64,000 nucleotides of DNA from Hydrocarboniphaga sp965279055 (GTDB lineage: Bacteria > Pseudomonadota > Gammaproteobacteria > Nevskiales > Nevskiaceae), in NCBI RefSeq assembly GCF_965279055.1, contig NZ_OZ257125.1, positions 1,860,001 to 1,924,000 on the forward strand. The letters run 5' to 3'. Made by a program: the position numbers and the translations under genes. The notes below the pieces were generated by a model, which saw only the letters and a program-made list of their open reading frames with translations, searched no databases and was not told the DNA's origin. Positions 51,512 to 59,954 of the stretch are shown in pieces. The first letter of the stretch is position 1. Each line of letters opens with the position of its first letter.

Positions 51512-52336
51512 TCAGTCCTGGCCAGTCAGACGCAGGCCGATCGCCTGCAGCGGTGCGAGCGCCTGCAGGATCGGCGGCAGGATAGGAACCACGTCGGTGC
51601 CGGCGGTGTAGCGCAACACCGGATCGGCGTCGGTGGCGGCGGCGAGGGCCGCGTTGACGACCGGCGTGAGGTCGCTCGGTGCCTTGGCTTCCATGCCGTC
51701 GAAGGTCGCGTTGAAGTGCGCGGCGATCCTGGCATACGGCGCGCTGGCCTGGCGGTCCAGCGACTTCTGCGGCAGCGAGGTCTTGAACGGGCCGGGCATC
51801 ACGCAGAGCACGCGAACGCCGAAGCTGCGCGTTTCGATGTCCAGTGCGGCGGTGGCCGTGTCGAGCGCATGCTTGCTGGCGCAGTAAGCGGCCATCAGCG
51901 GCGTCTTCAGCACGGCCGCGACCGAGGTGACGTTGAGAATGCGGCCGGCGCCCTGCCGACGCATCACCGGCAATGCCAGCCGGACCAGGTCGAGCGGCCC
52001 GAACAGGTTGGTCTCGAACATCGTGCGCCACTGGCTCTCGGGTGTGTCTTCGAACGAGCCGCGGGCGCCGACGCCGGCGTTGTTGATCAACAGGTCGAGG
52101 CTGCCGAAACGCTGCACCGCGAAATCGATGATGCCTTTGCGCATCTCCGCGTCGGTGACGTCGAGCGCTGCAAGCACGAAGTCGTCGGGCTTGGCCGCGG
52201 CCAGCGCCTTGAGGCTGGGCGGTGCGGCCGCCGGCTTGCGCATGGTGGCAATCACCCGATAGCCGCGCTCGACAAAAGCCAGGGCGAGCGCTTCACCGAA
52301 ACCTGAGCTGCAACCCGTAATCAATGCGACCGGCAT
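51512..52336 (-). CDS. Short-chain dehydrogenase/reductase (17-beta-HSD-like)
   Basis: A 274-residue classical SDR. The cofactor motif TGCSSGFG (T7-G14) has a Cys-Ser pattern often linked to NADP use. NNAGVG, the catalytic Ser in NVTSVAAVLKTP and YCASK are complete. PGPFKTSL follows. It should reduce or oxidise a ketone/alcohol. It is the third gene of a minus-strand run with another SDR and a histidinol-dehydrogenase-like enzyme, so a stepwise oxidation of an alcohol is possible. The 76-bp gap upstream may hold its own promoter. Confidence 0.9.
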   Translation of the reverse strand: MPVALITGCSSGFGEALALAFVERGYRVIATMRKPAAAPPSLKALAAAKPDDFVLAALDVTDAEMRKGIIDFAVQRFGSLDLLINNAGVGARGSFEDTPESQWRTMFETNLFGPLDLVRLALPVMRRQGAGRILNVTSVAAVLKTPLMAAYCASKHALDTATAALDIETRSFGVRVLCVMPGPFKTSLPQKSLDRQASAPYARIAAHFNATFDGMEAKAPSDLTPVVNAALAAATDADPVLRYTAGTDVVPILPPILQALAPLQAIGLRLTGQD

Positions 52337-52412
52337 GTGAACCTCTCGTTGTGTTGCGAATGGGGTGGTGAGCCGTCGCTGGATCGGCGGCGATGTGCCG
52401 TCGGTGATGCGA

Positions 52413-53180
52413 TCAATCAGCGGTCCAGCCGCCGTCGATGACGATCGACGAGCCGGTCATCAGGCCCGAGGCATCCGAAGCCAGGAATACGATCGCGCCG
52501 GTGAGATCCTCGACCTGGCCAAGCCGGCCGAGCTTGATCTTGTCTAGCACCGATGTCTTGAACGCGGCGTCGGCGAAGAACGGCGCCGTCATCTCGGTCT
52601 CGATGAAGGTCGGCGCGATGCTGTTCGAGCGGATGCCATACGGCGCCAAATCCAGCGCCATCGCCTTGTTCAAGCCTTCGAGTGCCCACTTCGACGCGCA
52701 ATACAGCGTGCGATTGCGGCCGCCGACGTGGCCCATCTGCGACGACATGTGGATGATCGACCCCTTGCGCTCGGCGGCGATCATGCGCTTGGCAACGGAC
52801 TGTGCGACGAAGTAGGCCGCACGCACATTGAGCCCCATCACCGCGTCGAAATCTTCCGGCGTCGCGTCGACGTAGGGGCCGGGGCGATTGCAGCCGGCGT
52901 TGTTCAGCAGGATGTCGAACGGCGCGGCGCGGGTGATTCGCTCGCCGATGGCCGCGAGATCGGTGACGTCGAGCTGCATGGCCTCGGCGGCGAAGCCGCG
53001 CGCGCGGATCGCGGCCGCAGCGGCCTCGATCTCGTCCAGTGAGCGCGCGGCGAGCGTCACCGACGCACCGTGCTCGGCCAGCGCCGCGGCCGCGGCCAGG
53101 CCGATGCCGCGCCCGGCACCGGTTACCAGGGCTCGCTTGCCGTCGAGCCGGAAGCTCGGCGCGACCGGCAGTTCAGGCAC
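52413..53180 (-). CDS. Short-chain dehydrogenase/reductase (FabG-like)
   Basis: A 255-residue SDR: TGAGRGIG cofactor motif, NNAGCN, the active-site serine in IIHMSSQMGHVGG, then LYCASKWALEG and the family end SDASGLMTGSSIVIDGGWTA. It belongs to the broad FabG/gluconate 5-dehydrogenase-like group. I start it at GTG 53180, which overlaps the HisD-like stop by eight bases, so the two are coupled. Probable partner of that dehydrogenase in oxidising an alcohol group. Confidence 0.9.
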   Translation of the reverse strand: MPELPVAPSFRLDGKRALVTGAGRGIGLAAAAALAEHGASVTLAARSLDEIEAAAAAIRARGFAAEAMQLDVTDLAAIGERITRAAPFDILLNNAGCNRPGPYVDATPEDFDAVMGLNVRAAYFVAQSVAKRMIAAERKGSIIHMSSQMGHVGGRNRTLYCASKWALEGLNKAMALDLAPYGIRSNSIAPTFIETEMTAPFFADAAFKTSVLDKIKLGRLGQVEDLTGAIVFLASDASGLMTGSSIVIDGGWTAD

Positions 53181-54492
53181 GCACCGGCTCCGCCGCGCCG
53201 CCATACGGAACCTCGCGGCCGCCATAGCGACGCACGCGGATGTTGGCCTGCTCGCCGTGGCCGGCAAAGCCTTCGAGCGCACACAGCCGCGAGCAGTACT
53301 CGCCGATCAGCGTCGAGGCTTCGTCGGTCAGAACCCGCTGGTAGGTGCAGGTGCGCAGGAACTTGCCGACCCAGAGCCCGCCGGTATAGCGCGCCGACTT
53401 CTTCGTCGGCAGCGTGTGGTTGGTTCCGATGACCTTGTCGCCGTAAGCAACGTTGGTGCGCGGCCCCAGAAAGAGCGCGCCGTAGTGGGTCATGTTCTTG
53501 AGGAAGTAGTCCGGATCGCGCGTCATTACCTGCACATGCTCGGAGGCGATGCGATCGGCTTCGCGGACCATCTCTTCGAGATCCTCGCAAACGATCACTT
53601 CGCCGAACGTCTCCCAGGCCCTGCGCGCGATGCCGGCCGTCGGAAGGATCTGCAGCAGGCGCTCGACCTCGGCCATGGTGTCGCGCGCCAGCTTCTCCGA
53701 GTTGGTGATCAGAATTGCCGGGGTTTCGGGGCCATGCTCGGCCTGACCCAGAAGGTCGGTCGCACAGATTTCTCCGTCGACGCTGTCGTCGGCGATGACC
53801 AGCGTCTCGGTCGGGCCGGCGAACAGATCGATGCCGACGCGGCCGAACAACTGTCGCTTGGCTTCGGCGACGAAGGCATTGCCCGGGCCGACCAGCATGT
53901 CGACCGGCGACATCGTCTGCGTGCCGAGCGCCATGGCGCCGACGGCCTGCACGCCGCCCAGGCAATAAATCTCGTCGGCGCCGGCGAGATGCTGCGCCGC
54001 GACAATCGCCGCGGCGGGCTTGCCGTTGAAGGGCGGGGCACAGGTGACCACGCGCTGTACGCCCGCGACTTTCGCCGTGATCACCGACATGTGCGCGGAG
54101 GCGAGCAGCGGGTACTTGCCTCCGGGCACGTAACACCCCACCGAGTTCATCGGCAGGTTCTTGTGCCCGAGTAACACGCCCGGCAAGGTTTCGACTTCGA
54201 GATCGACCAGGCAGGCGCGCTGCTTCTCGGCGAAATTGCGCACCTGCGCCTGCGCGAACCGGATGTCGGCAATGGCCTGCGCGGGAAGCTCGGCGACACA
54301 CTCGCGGATCTCGCGATCGCTCAGGCGGAAATCGCGGCGCTCCCAGCCATCGAATTTGCGCGAGTATTCGCGCACCGCCGCGTCGCCACGCGATGCGATG
54401 TCGGCGAGGATGGCCTCCACCGTGTCCCGCACGGCGCGATCACTTTGCGCCACGACACCTGCGTCGGGCCCACGCTTCAACCAGCGCGCCAT
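53173..54492 (-). CDS. Histidinol dehydrogenase-family enzyme (catabolic paralogue)
   Basis: A 439-residue NAD-dependent dehydrogenase of the HisD family. Core motifs are present: VGCYVPGGKYPLLASAHMSV, VTCAPPFNGKPAAAIVAAQH, FAGPTETLVIADDSVDGEIC, LGQAEHGPETPAIL (metal-site Gln/His), SEHVQVMTR. The end NHTLPTKKSARYTGGLWVGK differs from the biosynthetic LPTSGxAR(F/Y)SSGL text, and no his genes are near, so it is not the histidine enzyme. Relatives oxidise sulfopropanediol or other alcohols to acids. Start ATG 54492 follows GGAGAAGACG. The shared 19-bp motif lies 42 bases upstream. Confidence 0.88.
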   Translation of the reverse strand: MARWLKRGPDAGVVAQSDRAVRDTVEAILADIASRGDAAVREYSRKFDGWERRDFRLSDREIRECVAELPAQAIADIRFAQAQVRNFAEKQRACLVDLEVETLPGVLLGHKNLPMNSVGCYVPGGKYPLLASAHMSVITAKVAGVQRVVTCAPPFNGKPAAAIVAAQHLAGADEIYCLGGVQAVGAMALGTQTMSPVDMLVGPGNAFVAEAKRQLFGRVGIDLFAGPTETLVIADDSVDGEICATDLLGQAEHGPETPAILITNSEKLARDTMAEVERLLQILPTAGIARRAWETFGEVIVCEDLEEMVREADRIASEHVQVMTRDPDYFLKNMTHYGALFLGPRTNVAYGDKVIGTNHTLPTKKSARYTGGLWVGKFLRTCTYQRVLTDEASTLIGEYCSRLCALEGFAGHGEQANIRVRRYGGREVPYGGAAEPVRA

Positions 54493-54533
54493 CGTCTTCT
54501 CCATTCGTATACGTATTCGTACACCGTATTCAA

Positions 54534-54552
54534 ATTGTACTACAACGTCAAT
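54534..54552 (-). promoter_or_regulatory. Shared 19-bp operator motif (site 4)
   Basis: On the minus strand 54552-54534 reads ATTGAC-GTTGTAG-TACAAT, matching the motif found at 47446, 57296 and 62004. It lies 42 bases before the HisD-like start. Between motif and gene are two direct ATTCGTA copies (54503, 54515) and the dyad CGTATACG (54506-54513), perhaps a second operator. Confidence 0.7.
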
Positions 54553-54628
54553 ACGAAACGGATTGCCGGGCGGCTTGATCCGCTGGCAGCCCCGACAAGC
54601 ACTGATGTCGGTGTGTGATTCCCGCCGC

Positions 54629-56275
54629 TCAGCTCTTGGGTTGTTTCCGATAACGCGAGCGGATCGCGTAGCGGCCAGGGGACATGATGCCGTTGGGATC
54701 CACCGCGTCCTTGATCGTTTCCAGAAACTCACGCAGCGCGTGATCGTTATACGAGTAGGTTCCCATGATCAGGTCGTAGAACGCGGGGGCCGTTCGATAT
54801 TCGCCCCAACCTCGTTCGGCGGACACGGCGACGAGTTCGCGGATGATGCCCCGCAGCTTGGCGTTGACGCTGGCGGACCGGGTGACCGGCAGTCCGACGG
54901 CAAACAGGAAAGCCCGTTCGAAAATAGTCGAAGGGAACTGCAGCGGCGGGCCCGGCAACTTGTACTTGCGGCCGATCGCGGCGAACAGGTTCATCGCCTC
55001 GATAGCCGCCTCGCCGGTCCTGGGAATGACTGGCGAGAAAAAGATGTGGCCGACGACGTCCTCACCGTCGTAGGAAAACATCGGGCCCAGGTCGAAGGTC
55101 TTCAGCGTTGGAATGCCAAACGGACCCAGGTCGCGGGTTTTCGCCTGCACTTCGGGCGACAGCGGCAGACTGCGAATTTCGCCGAGCGTGAACGTCGCAC
55201 CCGGGATGACCTTCAAGGCATCGCAGACACAGTCCCACTGCGCCTGTATCAGCTTGCTCGGGCCGTAGAAGTTGAAGTCGCAGGCCCAGAAGGCCAGGCC
55301 CCTGGATTGGGCCGCGACGTCGAGCTTGTTCATGTCGACGCCGCCCGGATCGCTGAGGATGGCGGCAATCGCCGGATCAACCGGCTTGGGGGCCGCGCCT
55401 GCTTCATGAGCAGCGAAGGGCGGCGTGCCGGTAGTGGGGCTCGACAGATTCCACACGCCCTGCACGATCTTGCTCTGCTCGAGCCGGCCGATGATGTCGA
55501 CGAGCGGAATCAGGTCGCGGTACTTCGGCACGTTGACGGTGCCGGTGGCGAAGTTGTCCGGCGCCGGCATCAGCCAGAAGCCCATCTTGGTGACGATGCC
55601 GTAGTTCGATTGCTTGAACAGGCCGTCGATGCGCGGACCGAAACCCGGCTTGAACTGCTGCCAGGTCTTGGCGCCCGGCATGGCGCCCATGCCGCTGCGC
55701 ATCATCCTGCCGTTGGGCAGCACCACCTCGACGCCGCACTGCGCCTCGAAATGGTTGCGGTAGGGTGAGAGGGTGACGCCGACGCCGCCGTCCAGCGCAT
55801 TGCCCAGCACACTGCCCCAGCCGGGGCTCGGAACGTCGATCCAGAGCTTCAGGCCTTTTTCCTGAATGTGGTGATACAGGTCGAAATAGCTGACGCCCGG
55901 CTCCACCACGACGTAGCCGTGGCGTTCGTCGATCTCGACGATCCGGTTCATTCGTTTCAGGTCGAAAACGACGCTGCCGGCGAGGGCTGGCGCGGCCCCG
56001 CCATAGCCCAGGTTCTTGCCCGTGGAAATGGGATAGATGGGAATGCGATACCGGTTGGCGATCTTGACCAGCTCGACCACCTGGTCCGCATTGTCCGGTG
56101 CTACCGCCGCGGACGCGGTTCGCTCATCGGCCTCGCCCCAGAGTATCGAGTACGAGTCGCGGTAGAGGTACAAGTCCTCGTCGGATGTGTAGAGCCACTG
56201 CTCTCCGACAACCTGCGCGAATGCCTTGAGCGCGGCAGTGAAATCGGCCTGACCGACATTGGGTGGCAATCTCAT
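54629..56275 (-). CDS. FAD-linked oxidase of the PCMH/vanillyl-alcohol-oxidase family
   Basis: A 548-residue VAO-type flavoprotein. The FAD domain is PDNADQVVELVKIANRYRIP, then PISTGKNLGYGGAAPALAGS and GVEVVLPNGRMMRSGMGAMP. The substrate domain has GHIFFSPVIPR and the C-terminal KDAVDPNGIMSPGRYAI seen in 4-cresol dehydrogenase, eugenol hydroxylase and vanillyl-alcohol oxidase. These oxidise para-alkylphenols through a quinone methide. A c-type cytochrome gene in the same operon points to a dehydrogenase (PCMH-like) and not an oxidase. ATG 56275 lies two bases after the preceding stop. Confidence 0.9.
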   Translation of the reverse strand: MRLPPNVGQADFTAALKAFAQVVGEQWLYTSDEDLYLYRDSYSILWGEADERTASAAVAPDNADQVVELVKIANRYRIPIYPISTGKNLGYGGAAPALAGSVVFDLKRMNRIVEIDERHGYVVVEPGVSYFDLYHHIQEKGLKLWIDVPSPGWGSVLGNALDGGVGVTLSPYRNHFEAQCGVEVVLPNGRMMRSGMGAMPGAKTWQQFKPGFGPRIDGLFKQSNYGIVTKMGFWLMPAPDNFATGTVNVPKYRDLIPLVDIIGRLEQSKIVQGVWNLSSPTTGTPPFAAHEAGAAPKPVDPAIAAILSDPGGVDMNKLDVAAQSRGLAFWACDFNFYGPSKLIQAQWDCVCDALKVIPGATFTLGEIRSLPLSPEVQAKTRDLGPFGIPTLKTFDLGPMFSYDGEDVVGHIFFSPVIPRTGEAAIEAMNLFAAIGRKYKLPGPPLQFPSTIFERAFLFAVGLPVTRSASVNAKLRGIIRELVAVSAERGWGEYRTAPAFYDLIMGTYSYNDHALREFLETIKDAVDPNGIMSPGRYAIRSRYRKQPKS

Positions 56276-56277
56276 GG

Positions 56278-56838
56278 TCAGACTTCTTCCCGAAGGCTTT
56301 GGCGAATTTGAGGGCCTGCATCTTTTTGCATGGCCCAAGTGTGGATCGTTCCGTCCGCGCGCGAGGGTCGGTAGACGCGGGCCACGGCTGAGGGGCTTGC
56401 GGAGGAATCATGCCTTCCGTTTAGAAGTGCCATCACATCCTGCCAGCAGGTGTCGCTACCAAGATCGTCGATGCAACGTTGGCTCCGTGCTGTCAGGCGA
56501 AAACCATGGTCCCAGGCAATGCGCTCCAGACAAAACAGTGTGGCGCCAGAGCTGATGCCGATGATCGATTGGCTGCTGCTCAGCACGCGTGTCAATTCGG
56601 CATGGGCGGCCGCGGAAAACTGGATTCCGAGGACGGGCAAGGTGCGCCTTCCAGCGCTGACCAATGCAGCCAATTGCGGCGGCAACTGAATGGTTTCGTC
56701 GATGAGCAGGGCATCGGTCGAGCGCGCGGCGCTGCGGCGGCGCGTGGTCTGGCGGTACGCACCGAAACCGGCGGTGCACGCTGCCGCGGTGAAAGCCATT
56801 CCAGCACCGAGAACGGTCCGTCTCGTGATCATTTTCAT
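56278..56838 (-). CDS. Tat-exported protein of unknown function
   Basis: A 186-residue protein with a twin-arginine signal (ITRRTVLGAGMAFTAAACTA), possibly a lipoprotein through AAAC. The mature part has DETIQLPPQLAALVSAGRRT and IIGISSGATLFCLERIAWDH, matching no family I know. It sits between the cytochrome c and PCMH-like genes and nearly abuts the latter. Tat export implies folding with a cofactor or partner in the cytoplasm. A role in assembling or exporting the flavocytochrome is an attractive inference. Confidence 0.75.
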   Translation of the reverse strand: MKMITRRTVLGAGMAFTAAACTAGFGAYRQTTRRRSAARSTDALLIDETIQLPPQLAALVSAGRRTLPVLGIQFSAAAHAELTRVLSSSQSIIGISSGATLFCLERIAWDHGFRLTARSQRCIDDLGSDTCWQDVMALLNGRHDSSASPSAVARVYRPSRADGTIHTWAMQKDAGPQIRQSLREEV

Positions 56839-56888
56839 TTACTCCTCGCCGGCCATCTTCAGGGCCGTTTCATCAGTCGATTTGCGCG

Positions 56889-57275
56889 TCAATGCGAAGG
56901 CGCAAGATAGGCGGCCACGAGTGAAAGATCGGCGTCGCTGATCTCTGTTTTTCTGAAAGACGGCATGAAGGAAATGCCTCGCCTGACGACCAGTTTTACG
57001 TAATCGGGCGAAAGATTGTTCCGCAGTTCGAGAACGGCGGGCAGCGCGTCGTGATACTTCCGTTGAAGAGCCAGGCTGCCCGGACCCTCTGCAGTCCTGT
57101 GGCAATCGCTGCACCATTTTTCGAAAATCTTTACTCCCGTTAACCGCACAGGTTCTGCGACCGGTGCAGTATGCGGCGTGATGCGCGTGTCGCTCAGAGC
57201 TCTGCCGCCGAGCGCGACTGCCAGGACTACGCAAGCCGCAACTGCAGAGCCGCGCTTCAGTCGAAAGCCCTTCAT
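56889..57275 (-). CDS. Small cytochrome c, likely electron acceptor of the PCMH-like flavoprotein
   Basis: A 128-residue secreted cytochrome with one haem site (EKWCSDCHRTAEGPGSLALQ) and a methionine ligand in GISFMPSFRKTEISDADLSL, ending with AAYLAP. The signal peptide is VAACVVLAVALGGRALSDT. It heads a three-gene minus-strand operon ending with the PCMH-like enzyme, in the manner of the PchC subunit of p-cresol methylhydroxylase. The shared 19-bp motif is only 20 bases upstream of its ATG, so binding there would directly block transcription or initiation. Confidence 0.88.
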   Translation of the reverse strand: MKGFRLKRGSAVAACVVLAVALGGRALSDTRITPHTAPVAEPVRLTGVKIFEKWCSDCHRTAEGPGSLALQRKYHDALPAVLELRNNLSPDYVKLVVRRGISFMPSFRKTEISDADLSLVAAYLAPSH

Positions 57276-57295
57276 TTTGCGTCTCGATTTTCCAT

Positions 57296-57314
57296 ATTGA
57301 CGAAATAGTATAAA
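57296..57314. promoter_or_regulatory. Shared 19-bp operator motif (site 3)
   Basis: 57296-57314 reads ATTGAC-GAAATAG-TATAAA, the least perfect of the four copies (right arm degenerate). TTGATGTTCAA at 57315-57325 adds a second half-site-like dyad. It lies between the divergent cytochrome c/PCMH operon and DUF6152 copy 2, so it can serve both. Confidence 0.6.
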
Positions 57315-57394
57315 TTGATGTTCAATGCCGTCAACAGTAAACATACCGGCAGCTGTTGCGCTCTCGCCGGGTAAATCAGGAGGAGAGATTCAAA

Positions 57395-57883
57395 ATGAAC
57401 ACCTGTTGTTCAACCCGCATTTCGCGCGTATTCGCAGCGCTGCTGCTTGCTTCGGTGGCGTTGCCGGTGTCGGCGCATCATTCCGCGGCTCCGTTCGACA
57501 TGACCAAGCATTTGTCCTTGGTGGGCACGGTAGAAAAGTGGGTCTGGGCCAACCCGCACTCTTGGCTTTACATCCGAGTGGTACAAGCCGACGGCTCTCA
57601 GCAGGTCTGGGGTCTTGAGGCCGGCAGCACGGGCATGCTGTCCCGCAGCGGCTGGGGCGCCTACGACATGAAGCCGGGCGACAAGGTTACCGTCACCGTG
57701 GCGCCAGAGCGTGACGGCAAGCCGATAGGTCTGCTGAACGATGTCCACTTGGCGAGCGGTCGCGTGCTGAGCGCTGGCGCCGGGGCGCCGCCGCCCGGCG
57801 CGCTTCCACCCGGCGTCGCGCCGCCGCCTGGTGCGGCAGCGCCGCCGCCCGGCGCCGGCACCACTGCCCCGCCCACCCGCTAG
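57395..57883 (+). CDS. DUF6152-family secreted protein (copy 2)
   Basis: A 162-residue exported protein: signal peptide (FAALLLASVALPVSA), mature start HHSAAPFDMTKHLSLVGTVE, then KWVWANPHSWLYIRVVQADG and MLSRSGWGAYDMKPGDKVTV, the same domain as the protein at 48625. The last 35 residues are a Pro/Gly/Ala tail (PPPGALPPGVAPPPGAAAPP) like that of the YceI protein. AGGAGGAGA precedes the ATG. It is followed after 15 bases by a paralogue of the secreted protein at 49092. Function unknown. Confidence 0.85.
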   Translation: MNTCCSTRISRVFAALLLASVALPVSAHHSAAPFDMTKHLSLVGTVEKWVWANPHSWLYIRVVQADGSQQVWGLEAGSTGMLSRSGWGAYDMKPGDKVTVTVAPERDGKPIGLLNDVHLASGRVLSAGAGAPPPGALPPGVAPPPGAAAPPPGAGTTAPPTR

Positions 57884-57898
57884 TTGACGAGGCCACTG

Positions 57899-58726
57899 AT
57901 GAACAAGCACATAACGCTGGTCGCTGTCGCGCTGTGGTCGGCCGCGCTCGCTTTGCCCGCCACGGCCGCCGAGCCGCTGGGGTCGAAATGGTCTGACGTC
58001 ACCAAGCTGCCCGATTTCTTTACCGGTAACTGGGAGAGCAGGGAATCGTTTCTGGATAGCAGCGCGTCCGCGGTTCCGTACACGGCTCAGGCACAGGCCT
58101 ACGTCGATCGGTACAAGGCCATTGAAGACATTCCTTTTGCGGGCCCGGGCTGCAAAACCCCGGGTATGCCGATCGTTCAGCGTCTGGGCTCCCCGCTGAA
58201 GTTTTTTTATCAGCCGGGCATGATCGCGATCTATATCGAAAACAGCAGCATGACGCGCTTCATCAGGCTAAACGCGAAGCATTCGGCGCAGCCAAACCCG
58301 ACCTTCCTCGGTGAGTCGGTTGGGCATTTCGAAGGCGATACGCTGGTGGTGGACACAATCGGCTTCGATGAAATTCTGCTTCAGTACGGCACTTTGCCAG
58401 GGAAAGTAACCGGGCCGTTCGTGCTGCCGCCCGATGCGATCTTTGGTCCGCACGGACCCAATCTGCGTATGGTCGAACGCATCCGTCTGCTCGATGCCGA
58501 CACGCTCGAAGATCAGTTGACGATCTACGACGACACGGTCTGGAAGCGTCCTTTCGTCTCGAACGCCGGCAGGATCTTCAAGCGCAATCGCGGAGAAAAC
58601 GGCATGCCCCACGAATGGGTGTGCAACACCGACGACACGCTTACTTTCGATCCCAGCCAAAACAAGACGGTTACCGAAGATCCCGCCGAGGTCCTCAAGC
58701 GTCTCCAGCAGAAAGACAAGAACTAA
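57899..58726 (+). CDS. Secreted protein of unknown function, paralogue B
   Basis: A 275-residue exported protein (signal peptide VALWSAALALPATAAE). It shares KLPDFFTGNWE, GSPLKFFYQPGMIAIYIENS, SMTRFIRLNA, NPTFLGESVGHFEGDTLVVD and FGPHGPNLRMVERIRLLDAD with the protein at 49092, and ends HEWVCNTDDTLTFDPSQNK. GAGG with seven-base spacing supports ATG 57899. In both copies the partner is a DUF6152 protein directly upstream. An IS element now lies 18 bases past its stop. Confidence 0.8.
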   Translation: MNKHITLVAVALWSAALALPATAAEPLGSKWSDVTKLPDFFTGNWESRESFLDSSASAVPYTAQAQAYVDRYKAIEDIPFAGPGCKTPGMPIVQRLGSPLKFFYQPGMIAIYIENSSMTRFIRLNAKHSAQPNPTFLGESVGHFEGDTLVVDTIGFDEILLQYGTLPGKVTGPFVLPPDAIFGPHGPNLRMVERIRLLDADTLEDQLTIYDDTVWKRPFVSNAGRIFKRNRGENGMPHEWVCNTDDTLTFDPSQNKTVTEDPAEVLKRLQQKDKN

Positions 58727-58744
58727 CCGTTCAAAAACCGCTAG

Positions 58745-59940
58745 GGAAGGTCTGAAAAACCCATTGCGAGTGGCGTGATGGTTGCTGCGATCTGTGGCTA
58801 GAAAAGAATCGGAGCGGAAGCAATGCAGTTGAGTTTCGGGGACGCGGAGTACGCGGGCAAGCGAAAACGGACACGTCGGGAGATTTTCCTAGCCGAGATG
58901 GACCAGGTGGTTCCGTGGAAGCTGCTGCTGTCGCTGATCGAGCCGGTGTATCCGGTGGGCGGCGATGGACGGCCGCCGTATCCGCTGGCGACGATGCTGC
59001 GCATTCACCTCATGCAGAACTGGTTCGGATTGTCGGATCCGGCGATGGAAGAGGCGCTGTACGAAGTCGCCTCGATGCGTCAGTTTGCCGGGCTGTCGCT
59101 GACGCGGCCGATTCCGGACGAGACCACGATTCTGAATTTCAGACACCTGCTGGAAACGTATGGGTTAGCGCTGGAGCTTTTCACCCGGATCAATGCCTAC
59201 CTGGGGCGCAAAGGCTTGCTGCTCAAGCGCGGCAGCATGGTGGATGCCACGATCATTTCGGCGCCGAGTTCGACCAAGAACGCCGACGGTGAGCGCGATC
59301 CCGAGATGCACCAGACCAAGAAAGGCAATCAGTACTTTTTCGGCATGAAGGCGCACATCGGCGCGGACGTGGATTCTGGCTTGGTGCACACCGTGGTGGT
59401 AACCGCTGCCAATGAAGCCGACATCGCGGTGGTGGACGAGTTGCTGCACGGCAGGGAGCAAGTAGTCTATGCCGACGCGGGCTACACGGGCGCAGACAAG
59501 CGCGTGGTGAGAAAGAAACTGCAGTGGCAGATCGCGGCTCGCTCAAGCCGGATTCGTGCGATGCCGGAAGGCAGTCAAAAGCGCGCGGCTCAGCAGGCGG
59601 AATATGCCAAGGCTCGCGTTCGCGCCTTCGTCGAGCATCCGTTTCGCGTAATCAAGCGGCAGTTCGGCTACAACAAGGTGCGCTTCAAGGGCCTGGCGAA
59701 AAACACGGCGCAGGTGATGACCCTGTTTGCGCTGTCGAATCTGTGGATGGTGCGAAAGAAATTGCTGTCGATGACGGGGGAATTGCGCCCGCTGATACTC
59801 AATGTGGGATGAATTGTCACCGGTAAGCGTCTTTTGATCAGCTCAGGCCGATAAATGAATCAGTCGGCTTCGCAGAAAACAATCATGAAGGCAGCGCCGC
59901 AGTCACCGCTTCGACTTTCGGTGAGTTATTCAGAGGTTCC
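58745..59940 (+). mobile_element. IS5-family insertion sequence, intact, with CTAG target duplication
   Basis: This 1196-bp element has imperfect terminal repeats (GGAAGGTCTGAA at 58745; reverse of TTCAGAGGTTCC ending 59940), 10 of 12 matching and extending further inward. It is flanked by direct CTAG at 58741-58744 and 59941-59944, the four-base YTAR duplication typical of the IS5 group. It carries one full transposase gene. It sits between paralogue B and the SnoaL-like gene, immediately before the latter's ribosome binding site. Confidence 0.9.
58823..59812 (+). CDS. IS5-family DDE transposase
   Basis: A 329-residue transposase: an N-terminal DUF772-type domain (PVYPVGGDGRPPYPLATMLR, IHLMQNWFGLSDPAMEEALY, FRHLLETYGL) and a DDE catalytic core with D in GSMVDATIISAPSS, D in VVYADAGYTGADKR and E in FVEHPFRVIKRQFGY (Y-2-R-3-E-6-K-like). 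The frame is unbroken, so the element is probably active or recently so. Confidence 0.95.
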   Translation: MQLSFGDAEYAGKRKRTRREIFLAEMDQVVPWKLLLSLIEPVYPVGGDGRPPYPLATMLRIHLMQNWFGLSDPAMEEALYEVASMRQFAGLSLTRPIPDETTILNFRHLLETYGLALELFTRINAYLGRKGLLLKRGSMVDATIISAPSSTKNADGERDPEMHQTKKGNQYFFGMKAHIGADVDSGLVHTVVVTAANEADIAVVDELLHGREQVVYADAGYTGADKRVVRKKLQWQIAARSSRIRAMPEGSQKRAAQQAEYAKARVRAFVEHPFRVIKRQFGYNKVRFKGLAKNTAQVMTLFALSNLWMVRKKLLSMTGELRPLILNVG

Positions 59941-59954
59941 CTAGGGAGACGAAG

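Noticed and set aside
53173..54492. Histidine biosynthesis gene hisD
   Set aside because: No other his genes nearby and the C-terminal signature differs from the biosynthetic enzyme.
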